From positions 62,001-126,000 of the forward strand of contig JANLFK010000012.1 in assembly GCA_024655945.1 (NCBI GenBank): a DNA stretch of 64,000 nt. The letters run 5' to 3'. The position numbers and the translations under genes are program-made. The notes under the pieces are model-generated. The model did not search any database, had not been told where the DNA came from, and saw nothing but the letters and a program-made list of their open reading frames with translations. Below are positions 16,435-24,887 of this stretch, one piece after another. Every line of letters starts with the position of its first letter. Position 1 is the stretch's first letter. This stretch comes from a candidate division KSB1 bacterium (GTDB lineage: Bacteria; Zhuqueibacterota; Zhuqueibacteria; JANLFK01; Oleimicrobiaceae).

Positions 16435-17402
16435 GATTCTGCCATCTGGGAGCTCGACGACAACTTTTTCCGGGCGGTGCGCTTTGCCAACCCAGGGACC
16501 ATTCCGGTAGACGTCTACCTTCTGCCGGCCACCTGGACGCGGCACCGCGAGGCACTGGAGGACCTGGTAGCAGAGTTTCCTGCGCTGTGCGGTGGGCATC
16601 AACCCGGAGGCGTGGACTATATGACGCCTACGAGGGCACCTACAATGCCGGTCGCCACGTGGACCCTTGGGGATGCGTGTGGGAGAACGTCGCTCCAGGC
16701 TTGGAGGTTCTGGTGGTGGGCCACCCGTTGCCGCGCCGCGCAGACGTGCGCACCTTCCAGCCACCACCTCCGGGCGCCGGCCTGCCCCACGGCTTCATGT
16801 ACATGCGCCTCTACTACCTGCGCGGCTACGAGGAGCTGATGATCGATTTCGCCGAGGAAGCACCGGAACTGCAAATGCTCATCGACAAAGTGCTGGCCTA
16901 CAACCTCCAGGAATTGGAAGCCCTCATTGCCACCAAGCCGGCCATCTATTACTTCGGCGACGACCTCGGCGACCAGCATCGCCTGCCCATTCACCCGGAA
17001 AAATGGATCCGCTACCTCAAGCCCTGCTCCCAGCGCATCTTTGGGCGCTGCCGGGAGGCCGGCGTCATTGTCTACTTCCACACGGACGGCCACATCGTGG
17101 AGATCATCGACGCCCTCATCGACTGCGGCATCGACGTATTGAACCCGCAGGTGGGCGCCAATGGCTTGCCCAACATCGCCCGCTTGGCCAAAGGGAAGGT
17201 GGCCATTTGCCTTGACCTGGACCGGCAGCGTTTCCCGTTTTGGTCGCCGCGCGACACCGAGCAACACGCGCGCGAGGCGGTGGAGGCCCTCTATCTCCCC
17301 GAGGGCGGGCTGCTGCTCCAGGCTTCTATCGGGCCCGAGCTCCCTTTGCCCACGATACGCGCCATCTGCGAGGCATTCGAGAAGTACCGGTTCTACCTCT
17401 GA
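16435..17402 (+). pseudogene. Uroporphyrinogen decarboxylase-fold protein, frameshifted near 16618
   Basis: The first part reads in one frame (AIWELDDNFFRAVRFANPGT, VDVYLLPATWTRHREALEDL, ending GGVDY) and the rest in another (DAYEGTYNAGRHVDPWGCVW, then YYFGDDLGDQHRLPIHPEKW, then VYFHTDGHIVEIIDALIDCG), so a shift of +2 or -1 falls at about 16618. Both parts match one family: the URO-D-like proteins with a WGCVWEN motif that often accompany sugar-degradation genes and methyltransferases; few have known reactions and they are not haem enzymes. There is no good start codon after the metalloprotease stop; the first candidate is GTG at 16477. Either a decayed gene or a sequencing error. Downstream, a fucosidase begins 39 bases later. 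Confidence 0.6.
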
Positions 17403-17441
17403 GTCTTCGCTCTCATCGCACAGGGTTCGAAGGAAAGGAAG

Positions 17442-18860
17442 ATGCGGACCTTACTCGTGGTAACTGCCATGCTCTTCTGCTGCAATTCTGCACCGCGACC
17501 TCCTGCGCCCTCCGGCCCGATCCCCAGTGCGCGCCAGCTGGCCTGGCACGAGTTGGAGTACTATGCCTTCATCCACTTTGGCATGAACACCTTCACCGAC
17601 CGGGAATGGGGCGACGGCCAGGAGGACCCGTCGCTGTTTAACCCGGATGCCTTGGACTGCCGCCAATGGGCGCGGGTGTGCAAAGAGGCAGGGATGAAGG
17701 GCATCATCATCACGGCCAAGCATCACGACGGCTTTTGCCTGTGGCCCTCGCGCTATACTGAGCACTCCGTCAAGAACAGCCCCTGGCGCGACGGTCATGG
17801 CGATGTGCTGGCCGAATTGGCCACCGCCTGCCGGCAATATGGCCTGAAGATGGGCATCTACCTGTCGCCGTGGGACCGCCACGAGCCCAGCTACGGCGAT
17901 ACGCCGCGCTACAATGAATTCTACAAGAACCAGTTGCGCGAAGTGCTCACCGGCTACGGCGAGCTCTTTGAGGTGTGGTTCGACGGGGCATGTGGCGAAG
18001 GTCCCCATGGCAGGCGGCAGGTGTACGATTGGCCGGCCTTCTTCGCGGTGGTGAGGGAATGTCAGCCGCAGGCAGTCATCTTTAGCGACGGGGGCCCGGA
18101 CGTCCGCTGGGTGGGAAACGAGCGCGGATTCGCCGACGTGACCAATTGGTCGCTTCTCCGCCGCGCCGAGGTGTGGCCGGGTTACCCCCGCTACCAGGAG
18201 CTCACCAGTGGCCACGCCGACGGCACGCATTGGGTGCCGGCCGAGGCCGATGTTTCCATACGACCGGGCTGGTTCTACCATACCCCCGAAGACGCACGGG
18301 TCAAGTCCGTTGCCGAGCTCCTGGAGATTTACTACGCCTCGGTGGGGCGCAATGCAGCGCTGCTTCTCAACGTCCCTGTGGACCGCCACGGGCTCATCCC
18401 GCGTGCGGATTCGCTCCGCCTGCTGGAGTTCCGGCGCGCGCTGGAGGCAGAGTTCCCCGAGGACGTGGCACGGCGGGCCCACGCCACGGCGTCTCAGGTG
18501 CGTGGCAACCATCGCCGCTTTGCGCCGCAGCGGGCCATCGATGGCGACAACGCCACCTACTGGGCCACCGACGACACCGTCACTGCGGCCTGGCTGGAGC
18601 TGGACCTGCGCAGGCCGACCTTGGTGAACCGCCTCGTGCTACAGGAGTACATCGCCTTGGGCCAGAGGGTGGAGGAGTTGCACGTCGAGGCGGAGGTGGA
18701 CGGCAAATGGCAGAGGGTTGCGGAGGGCACGACCATCGGCTACAAGCGGATTTTGCGCCTGCCTGAGGTGCGTGCTCGCCGGCTTCGTCTGTGCATCACC
18801 AAGGCCAGGGCCTGCCCGACCATTGCCACCTTTGCACTCTATCGCGCGGGGAGGCCTTAG
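17442..18860 (+). CDS. Alpha-L-fucosidase (GH29) with C-terminal F5/8-type (CBM32-like) domain
   Basis: 472 residues; AAGGAAAG lies just before the ATG. The N-terminus MRTLLVVTAMLFCCNS is a signal sequence with cysteines that may be lipidated, though the lipobox is imperfect. The catalytic barrel shows YYAFIHFGMNTFTDREWG, GIIITAKHHDGFCLWPS and FEVWFDGACGEG, in which D181 is the expected nucleophile of the retaining mechanism. The last 135 residues (ATASQVRGNHRRF, AIDGDNATYWAT, ending FALYRA) form a discoidin/CBM32-like carbohydrate-binding module. It removes terminal fucose from glycans, probably in the periplasm or at the surface. Close homologues are often in polysaccharide-utilisation clusters; here the neighbour is a frameshifted URO-D-like gene. 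Confidence 0.88.
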   Translation: MRTLLVVTAMLFCCNSAPRPPAPSGPIPSARQLAWHELEYYAFIHFGMNTFTDREWGDGQEDPSLFNPDALDCRQWARVCKEAGMKGIIITAKHHDGFCLWPSRYTEHSVKNSPWRDGHGDVLAELATACRQYGLKMGIYLSPWDRHEPSYGDTPRYNEFYKNQLREVLTGYGELFEVWFDGACGEGPHGRRQVYDWPAFFAVVRECQPQAVIFSDGGPDVRWVGNERGFADVTNWSLLRRAEVWPGYPRYQELTSGHADGTHWVPAEADVSIRPGWFYHTPEDARVKSVAELLEIYYASVGRNAALLLNVPVDRHGLIPRADSLRLLEFRRALEAEFPEDVARRAHATASQVRGNHRRFAPQRAIDGDNATYWATDDTVTAAWLELDLRRPTLVNRLVLQEYIALGQRVEELHVEAEVDGKWQRVAEGTTIGYKRILRLPEVRARRLRLCITKARACPTIATFALYRAGRP

Positions 18861-19463
18861 GGACTGGGTAGTTGTGGGGCGATAATCCTTCACGACGGAC
18901 GGCGCGCCCTGGTGCGAGGTGGAGCCGGAAACATACGCCGGGTCCAGGCCGACGAACTCCTCTACGAGTATGGAGGAGGGGGCCTCCGTCCCCGACCTCG
19001 GTTCACCGCCTGGGTAACAGGCCAAGACCAGCCCCGACGCGGCCGCCAGCGGAGGACGAACAGTGCTCCCACGTCTGGCAGCCCCTTGAGTGCATTCAGC
19101 CCTGGCCAGTGAGCCAAGGCGAGCAGCACTATTCTTCGAACGTCGCCCGAACATGAGGATGCTGCAGCGGTGCAGATTTACCCGTCGGTCGGGTGTTTTG
19201 GAGAGGGGCCGAACAGGCGCGAACTCCAGGGAACGACACCGAACAGTTGCTTCCCCGTTCTCGCTCGTCGCGAACGGGCCCTCTGCAAGGAGGTTCATCG
19301 CTTGCGGCCGGCAAGCGGGATAGGCACAGGCTTCGGCTGATCTAATGGAGCTTCGCAAGGACAATGGCTGGCGCCAGTGTGGGGGTGGGCCTTCGCAGTC
19401 ACGAAAGACAGGGAACGGTCCAGAGGGGAGACGGGCAAATTGCTCCGCTCCCCAGATGCCTCT
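18861..19463. other. Gene-free stretch of 600 bases
   Basis: Neither strand shows a credible gene, tRNA or repeat here. Open frames are short and their text is random. It may be decayed DNA, as the broken gene pair next to it suggests. Confidence 0.5.
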
Positions 19464-19712
19464 CTACGCACGCACGAGGTCGATATCTTCCAATGCGATC
19501 CTTCGGAGAATGTTTGGGGCGCCGAATCGCTTGGCTGCATCCATAATATCGGTGCCAGCCGGGCGGGTTTCCTGGTCGTACTCTGAGGCAATGCCCTCAG
19601 CCAGGTGCCCTGTGGAGACAACAGCTTCCAGACACTGGATACACGACGCGCCCACTTCTGGGTCATTGCCAACCCGCAGGGCCACCTCCTCACCAGCGTA
19701 GTAGGTGTGCAA
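19464..19712 (-). CDS. DUF2283-like protein, second copy
   Basis: Read from TTG at 19712 the product has 82 residues: HTYYAGEEVALRVGNDPEV after the start, a variable centre, then SEYDQETRPAGTDIMDAAKR and a tail ILRRIALEDIDLVRA. The C-terminal half follows the DUF2283 pattern (VxYDxxGxxxGIEILDAxKR). It lies directly after a broken DUF4258 gene in the same orientation, mirroring the intact pair at 2716-3176. The frame is open through the end of the DUF4258 remnant, so the start is uncertain. Changes at usually constant positions (GTDIMDA for GIEILDA, ETRP for a D/N-G turn) suggest decay. Confidence 0.5.
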   Translation of the reverse strand: MHTYYAGEEVALRVGNDPEVGASCIQCLEAVVSTGHLAEGIASEYDQETRPAGTDIMDAAKRFGAPNILRRIALEDIDLVRA

Positions 19713-19960
19713 CGTGACCGGGACGGTGTCGCTCTCCTCTCCCACAAAGGCTGGTTGCACCTGCCTCCTGGCGTACATTCTGCCGTGCTATGAGGCGCCG
19801 AAAGGAAAAGTCATCTGGCACTCATGCTTGCCGAGTGTAGCCGGAAGCCACGAGGCAGAGCGGATGGCCTGCACGATTTCCTCCCCGGTGGCCCCCAACG
19901 CTGCATCTGCTGGCGCGCGTGCCCGGACAGACGAATCGGCTTCACCGGTGGAACAGGCAT
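19713..19960 (-). pseudogene. Broken DUF4258 gene (one frameshift, one stop)
   Basis: From ATG at 19960 the text reads MPVPPVKPIRLSGHARQQMQ then RWG, where a run of five Gs breaks the frame; one extra G restores RWGATGEEIVQAIRSASW, then ATLGKHECQMTFPFGAS, followed by TAG and then HGRMYARRQVQPAFVGEES and VPVTLHTYY. The repaired protein is a normal DUF4258 (His-Ala-Arg first helix, EEIVQAIR, closing beta strands). Two independent lesions make it a pseudogene, unless the assembly is poor here. Its partner follows at once. Confidence 0.65.
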
Positions 19961-19962
19961 GC

Positions 19963-20088
19963 CTAATCCTCGTCGACCCCCTCTCCCGCTTCCACGCTCT
20001 GCTCTCCTTTCGGCTCCTGCAAGCCAGCGCGGATTTCTTGCAGCTCGGCGGGTGCGAGGCTCCAAGGTTGCGCCGCTATCTCATCCAT
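19963..20088 (-). CDS. Small acidic peptide upstream of the broken DUF4258 gene
   Basis: 41 residues, MDEIAAQPWSLAPAELQEIR followed by a Glu/Gly-rich tail, ending two bases before the ATG of the DUF4258 remnant. GAAGG lies a few bases before its ATG. The tight spacing and protein-like first half suggest it belongs to the same transcript, perhaps as the tail end of another lost gene or as a small regulator. I do not recognise it; chance cannot be excluded. Confidence 0.3.
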   Translation of the reverse strand: MDEIAAQPWSLAPAELQEIRAGLQEPKGEQSVEAGEGVDED

Positions 20089-20235
20089 CTTGCCTTCACT
20101 GCCGGCTAGGCGCCACTGCGTTGCCGGCACTCACCGAGCTCTTCCCTGTCACTTCTCTGGTGCCGAGGCGCGTCTCTCAAGCGCGTCGCCGATGGGCCTC
20201 AGGGGGCCATGCGTGGGAAGGCTCTCGCTCCCTTC

Positions 20236-21429
20236 TCACCCCCGCCTCAGCAACTGCATCACCAGCCCGCTGCAGAGCGGCACCACCAGATTGTCGTTGA
20301 GCCCCAAAGGCACCAGCTCGCCGGCGGTGGCCACAAGCGCCCCGGCCAGCAAAAGCCAAGGGCTAAGAGGGAGCACCTCGGCCATGAACAGGCCCGCCAC
20401 CAGGCATACCGCCAGACAGGCCAGCGTCCCCTCCACCGTCTTGCCCAGCAGCGGGGTTCTCCCCCATTGCAGGCCAAACAGTTTGGCGAACACATCACCG
20501 AACACGACAAAAACGATCGCGGCCAGGGCTACCGGGGGCGCAAAGAGCAAGATGGAAAGAAAGCAGGCCGCCAAGAAGGCGGTGATGCGCGACAGGTGGT
20601 ATCCCCCAAGAAACGCCGGGTGCACCAGGTAGGAATTGCGGTGCGTCGACGCCGCGGGCGCCTCGCGGTGCGCGCGGAGCAGGTCCGCCACCACCGAAAT
20701 CGCCAAGACCGCACCGGTCAAGAGCAGCGCGCTCTGCTGCCCAAAGCTGAGATTCACCAGCGGAAAGGCGAGCGCCCCAGGACGCAACAACACCCGCCAC
20801 CACTCGACCCTCTCCCTGAGCTCAGGTCGCAGCCGCACCACCTTCTTAACCACGATGTTGTAGACATTGACGAAAAGGACGTGGGCCACCACCAGGTTGA
20901 AGAAGGCCAGCTCCCAGCACCACGAGGCGTGGGTATCGACCATCAGCAGGAGGAGCGGCAGGACCACCACCCCCACCATTTCGCCGCGCCGGGAGATGAA
21001 GGCAAACACCGCCACCCAGCCGGCCAGCACAGCCATGTGCCACCACGCCAACCAGCCGCGCACTATGGCCGTCCCCAGCAGGAAGAGCATGAGCCCCACG
21101 GCAGTCGCCACCCCCTGTCCACCGCGGAATCCTAAGTAGAACGGAAACACGTGCCCTATCACCGCAGCGTAGCCGGCCAAATACGCCTGCGCCGGGGCAC
21201 CGCCCAGCGCAAGGGTCAGCCACATCGCCGCCAAGCCTTTACCCGTGTCGAACAGCGCAGTGACCGCGCTGGGCAAGGGGCCAAGCACGGCGAAGGTGTT
21301 CACCGTTCCTGCGTTGCCGTCGCCGTGCTCTCGGATGTCTATGCCGCGCAGCAAACGGCCCAAGAAGTAGCTGGGCGACACGGAACCCAGGAGATAGCCG
21401 CCCACGCCGCACATTGCGGTTAGCCACAT
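20236..21429 (-). CDS. Fusion of glycerol-3-phosphate acyltransferase PlsY with a polyprenol/diacylglycerol kinase-like membrane domain
   Basis: 397 residues, strongly hydrophobic throughout. Residues 1-200 are PlsY: GSVSPSYFLGR, HGDGNAGTVN and GHVFPFYLGFRGGQGVATA are its three active motifs (the last is usually FKGGKGVAT). PlsY transfers acyl from acyl phosphate to glycerol 3-phosphate. Residues about 210-397 resemble the SEC59/dolichol kinase and phosphatidate cytidylyltransferase fold, with VFGDVFAKLFG and LLGKTVEGTLACL matching the GD..A..G and KTxEG motifs. Normal PlsY is about 200 residues, so this is a true two-domain protein that may couple lysophosphatidate formation to a further lipid step. 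Start supported by AAGG two bases and GGAGG eleven bases upstream. Confidence 0.8.
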   Translation of the reverse strand: MWLTAMCGVGGYLLGSVSPSYFLGRLLRGIDIREHGDGNAGTVNTFAVLGPLPSAVTALFDTGKGLAAMWLTLALGGAPAQAYLAGYAAVIGHVFPFYLGFRGGQGVATAVGLMLFLLGTAIVRGWLAWWHMAVLAGWVAVFAFISRRGEMVGVVVLPLLLLMVDTHASWCWELAFFNLVVAHVLFVNVYNIVVKKVVRLRPELRERVEWWRVLLRPGALAFPLVNLSFGQQSALLLTGAVLAISVVADLLRAHREAPAASTHRNSYLVHPAFLGGYHLSRITAFLAACFLSILLFAPPVALAAIVFVVFGDVFAKLFGLQWGRTPLLGKTVEGTLACLAVCLVAGLFMAEVLPLSPWLLLAGALVATAGELVPLGLNDNLVVPLCSGLVMQLLRRG

Positions 21430-21515
21430 GGCCTTAGCACCTCCGCTTGTTTATTCTCTGCTAACTCGAACCCCTGCCGCAGCGCAGATGACCTCACGTG
21501 CGGAGGAGGCGAACC

Positions 21516-23777
21516 TCACGAGGCAAAGTCGATCTGCAGAGCATAGTCGCGGAACGGGCCAAGGGCCGCCGGCCGCTCGATGTAGTAGTACTGGAAGACG
21601 TTGTTGATGAAAAAGCTCACCTTGAAACTGCCCACCTTGATCCCGAAGCGCAGGTCGGTCACGTACGTGGCAGGCGTCACATCCAGGTCCTTGATGGCGA
21701 GCTGCTGCAGCTTGTCCACCCGCTCGATACGGCTCACATAGCGAAAATCCGCTCCTGCCGAAGCCCTCCCGTAGTGAAGGTCCGAGCTGAGCGTGAGCAT
21801 GTGGCGGGGCCGGTACTTGAGGACCTTGCCATAGTCCGCAGTTGGCGAGCCGTCGGGGTTCTTGGAGAGGTCCGCGCTGTGCACGTAGCAATAGCCGAGG
21901 TTGGTCGTCAGCGCATCCCTGATGAGTTCCAGCTTGAGGGCGCTCTCCAGGCCGCGGATCCGCGCCCGCGTCACGTTGACGAACTTCACCTCGGGCAGAA
22001 ACATCCCGTTGTACTTCACCAGTCCTGGCTGCGGCCGCGCCTCGATCAAGTTCCAGAAGTCCGAGTGGTACGCCACCACGTCCAGGTTGATGCAGCCCAG
22101 CATCGTGTGGTTCAGTCCCAGCTCGGCGCTCAAGCTGCGCTCCGGGAGCAAGTCCGGGTTTGGCGAGACCTTCACCTGGTTGGCAAAGGTGGAGACGTAT
22201 CTTTCTGCGGTCGAAGGGGCGCGGAACCCTTTGGCCACGGAAGTGCGAATCACGGTCAGCGGCGAGACGGTATAGGTCAGGCCCACCTTGGGATTGAGCT
22301 CGCCAACGCGGGTAGAATCGTTGTAGACCTGAGCATCGTAGCGCGCGCCGATCGTGGCCAGCAGTTTCTGCCAGGGCCGGTATTCGTTCTGCAAATAGGC
22401 GGCGTACTTTAAAGCCGAAGGAGTCCCGTATTGGATGGCGTCCACCACATCGCGCTGGCCGTCGATGCCCGCCACCAGAATGGTCTGCGGGCTGTACTGG
22501 TAGTTGACCTGCACTTCGCCCCCCATGCTCGTCGCCGACGAGCGCCGATACACCCCAGCCTGGTACGGTAGGTTCGGCTTGTAGACTTCCAAGTTGTCCT
22601 GGCTGGAAGTGGACAAAAAGCGGCCCTTCACCGCATAGGCGACCTTGCGCCCCAGCGTGTGCCGCAGCGAGGGGTAGAGATAAGTCTCCCTCATCTGCGA
22701 GCGAGTGGCAGTGCCGTCTGGATCGCCACCGTTGCGGGTGGCGTAGTAGTAGCTCTTCCAAAACAGGAACGCGCCGGTGCGCTTCTTCGAGTAGCCGGCC
22801 AGCACTTCAACTCTCATGTCAGGCTTTGGCCGCGCAATGAACTTGCCCATGAAGTTGTACGTCTTGTTATCGTCGTTTTCCCGGAACCCCGTGTTGTTCC
22901 GCCAGGACGAGGAAAGCCACGCGCCGATGCCCTGGAAGTTGGTGGTGTAGCTCAGGGTAGTGCCCTCAAAGTGGCGCCGCTCGTTTGTCCAGATCCAAGA
23001 CTCGCGGTTCGGCCGGTCGTAGAATCCCGTGTAGGTGCGGGCAAAGAAGCGCGAGCCTCCCTCTGGCTCCTTGAGCACCACGTTGACCACACCACCCAGT
23101 GCCGAAGAGCCGTACAGGGCCGAACCCGCTCCCTTCATCACCTCCACCTGCTGCACCTGCGTGGGCACGACCGCGTCCCAGTCCACGTCGCTATCGTCGC
23201 CACGGATGAAGGGCACCCCATCCAGAAGCACAAGCACCCTGGTGCCGATGCCCGAGGAGTAGCCGCTGGCGCCGCGAATGTTGATGTTGCTGCCCATGGT
23301 GGTCACGCCGGGCACGTACTTGAGCGCCTGATTCACCTCCATCGGGCTGCGCCGGGCAATATCCTCGGCCTGGAGCACTGCCATGGACGCAGGCACATCG
23401 CGCAGCGCCTGCTGGTACCTGCTGGCGGTGACCACCAGGCCTCCTAACTCGATCACCGTCTGTTCTAAGGAGACGTTGACCTCCGTGGGCATTCCCGGCA
23501 ACACCCGCACTTCCAAGGTCACCTCCCTGTAGCCCATGCAGGAAATGACCACCGTGTACCATCCCGGGGCAATCTTGGGAATGATGAACCGCCCCTTCGC
23601 GTCGGTGGCGGCCCCCAGGATGGTGCCCGTGACGATAACATTAGCCCCCTCAATGGGCCGGCCCGAGCCCGCCTCCACCACACTGCCGCGCACGCTGCCC
23701 GCATCGCCCGCCATCCCAAAGAGCGGTGTGGCCACCGAGGCGAAGAGCAGGGCCAGTGCAGTGACACGTAGTATCAT
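21516..23777 (-). CDS. TonB-dependent outer-membrane receptor
   Basis: 753 residues from the ATG at 23777 with GGAGG seven bases upstream; signal peptide MILRVTALALLFASVATPLF. Residues 30-110 form a carboxypeptidase-regulatory-like beta domain (GSVRGSVVEAGSGRPIEGAN), typical of Bacteroidota-type receptors. The plug follows (VVTASRYQQALRDVPASMAV, NINIRGASG, RVLVLLDGVPF, VEVMKGAGSALYGSSALGGV) and then a 22-strand barrel with aromatic-ended strands. It imports a ligand such as a siderophore, cobalamin or oligosaccharide with TonB energy; no SusD-like partner is present, so the ligand is unknown. A lipoprotein gene lies 63 bases upstream on the same strand and is probably in the same operon. Confidence 0.9.
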   Translation of the reverse strand: MILRVTALALLFASVATPLFGMAGDAGSVRGSVVEAGSGRPIEGANVIVTGTILGAATDAKGRFIIPKIAPGWYTVVISCMGYREVTLEVRVLPGMPTEVNVSLEQTVIELGGLVVTASRYQQALRDVPASMAVLQAEDIARRSPMEVNQALKYVPGVTTMGSNINIRGASGYSSGIGTRVLVLLDGVPFIRGDDSDVDWDAVVPTQVQQVEVMKGAGSALYGSSALGGVVNVVLKEPEGGSRFFARTYTGFYDRPNRESWIWTNERRHFEGTTLSYTTNFQGIGAWLSSSWRNNTGFRENDDNKTYNFMGKFIARPKPDMRVEVLAGYSKKRTGAFLFWKSYYYATRNGGDPDGTATRSQMRETYLYPSLRHTLGRKVAYAVKGRFLSTSSQDNLEVYKPNLPYQAGVYRRSSATSMGGEVQVNYQYSPQTILVAGIDGQRDVVDAIQYGTPSALKYAAYLQNEYRPWQKLLATIGARYDAQVYNDSTRVGELNPKVGLTYTVSPLTVIRTSVAKGFRAPSTAERYVSTFANQVKVSPNPDLLPERSLSAELGLNHTMLGCINLDVVAYHSDFWNLIEARPQPGLVKYNGMFLPEVKFVNVTRARIRGLESALKLELIRDALTTNLGYCYVHSADLSKNPDGSPTADYGKVLKYRPRHMLTLSSDLHYGRASAGADFRYVSRIERVDKLQQLAIKDLDVTPATYVTDLRFGIKVGSFKVSFFINNVFQYYYIERPAALGPFRDYALQIDFAS

Positions 23778-23840
23778 GGCAAGGCCTCCAAGACACTTAC
23801 ACTGCCCGGATGCACGCCGCACGCTGCTAGCAACTCTGGC

Positions 23841-24413
23841 TCATTTCGAGAAGTAGAGCATGAAGTAGATGGCAATGCTGGTGCCCATGAAAGGCAGCGC
23901 CGAGGGCAACGTCACCAACTTGAGTTGGTTGGCCGTGGCCGTGTAGCCCAGGGTATCCAGGCGGAAGTTGGTATGGCCAAAGTCAAAGATGAGAGCATTG
24001 GGGAGTTGCCTGCCCACCACGCCGTTCTTCACCAAAGTGTCGCCGCCGGTGTAGAGCATCGGCGTAAGCGAATCGGGCTTGGTGCCAAACCAGACCGTGG
24101 CCTGCACACCCAAGGTGCAGGCGGCGCTGTAGCTGTTGTCCTGGCCAATGGTGAGCCTACCGCGCAGCTTCTCCTCATGGGTAAAGGCGTACACGCCAAA
24201 GCTGTGCATCAAGGCCAGGAGCGAGGAGTCCACCAGATGGATAGTTGCCGAGTCCGCTCGCCACTGGCCCACGGGGTCCCCGCCGAGCATCTTGACCGGA
24301 AACTCCAACTTGGGCTCAGGCTTGGTGGGTTCACCCTTGTCGCAGGCGACGTAAAGCCCGGCACAGAGTGCAACCACCCCAAAGAACACGACAACAGGCG
24401 TAGCTTTGCGCAT
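23841..24413 (-). CDS. Small lipoprotein of unknown function
   Basis: 190 residues from ATG with GGAGG six bases upstream. The N-terminus MRKATPVVVFFGVVALCAGL ends in the lipobox LYVAC, so it should be a lipid-anchored periplasmic or surface protein. After a short linker (DKGEPTKPEPK) comes a beta-rich domain, with GQWRADSATIHLV, LRGRLTIGQDNSYSAACTLG and LIFDFGHTNFRLDTLGYTAT, which resembles lipocalin-like or META-type folds that record dose-response of a small barrel. I do not recognise the family. It precedes the TonB receptor gene on the same strand and may supply it with ligand. Confidence 0.65.
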   Translation of the reverse strand: MRKATPVVVFFGVVALCAGLYVACDKGEPTKPEPKLEFPVKMLGGDPVGQWRADSATIHLVDSSLLALMHSFGVYAFTHEEKLRGRLTIGQDNSYSAACTLGVQATVWFGTKPDSLTPMLYTGGDTLVKNGVVGRQLPNALIFDFGHTNFRLDTLGYTATANQLKLVTLPSALPFMGTSIAIYFMLYFSK

Positions 24414-24813
24414 AGCTCTCCTCCACTTGGTTGATGTTGCCCCGCCCGTCATCCACTCCGACCCCTTATCGCTCCGCGGCCCGCTTGCCATACGGGGAGA
24501 GCGGGCCACGCACACTCTTTCACCTTAAAGTATAACGAACTCGGCTGATTTTGTCAAGCTATTTCTTGCCTCAAGGGCCAGGGGCGACAGTCCTACCGTA
24601 AAGAGGTGGCAGCGTGCTGTGGCCCGCCTCGACGGCGCGGAGGAGTTTCTCTGGAAGGCCCCTCGCCGCAAATTACCCCCGGCATCGTGCTGGGAAGACG
24701 GTGGACTGCTGAAGTGTCGCTGCGGCAGGTGAGGAGAGCCGGGGTTGCCTCCTTGGGCGCGTCGAGCTCGGCGGTGTGGCGCGAAAAAATTTTCCTGCAA
24801 ACAAAAATTCCTC
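24414..24813. other. Divergent intergenic region
   Basis: About 400 bases between the leftward lipoprotein gene and the lexA promoter. It must hold the lipoprotein/receptor promoter, which I could not identify with confidence. No gene on either strand. Confidence 0.5.
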
Positions 24814-24842
24814 TTGACTTTTCGCCAGGAGGACTGTATATT
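24814..24842 (+). promoter_or_regulatory. lexA promoter
   Basis: TTGACT (24814-24819), 17-base spacer, TATATT (24837-24842). The predicted transcription start falls inside the LexA operator that begins three bases further on, a classic arrangement for autorepression. Confidence 0.8.
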
Positions 24843-24845
24843 TAT

Positions 24846-24863
24846 GGTGCACAAATGTACACC
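24846..24863. promoter_or_regulatory. LexA operator, lexA copy
   Basis: GGTGCACAAATGTACACC, an imperfect 18-bp palindrome of the form GGTG-N-AC-N4-GT-N-CACC, directly downstream of the lexA -10 box. An identically built site stands at 25570-25587 before the imuB-like gene. Assignment as the LexA site is inferred from these two positions. Confidence 0.75.
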
Positions 24864-24887
24864 ACGAGAGGATTTCAGGGGAAAGGC

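Noticed and set aside
18861-20235. Possible RNA gene in the long gap
   Set aside because: No tRNA cloverleaf, RNase P, tmRNA or riboswitch marks seen on either strand.
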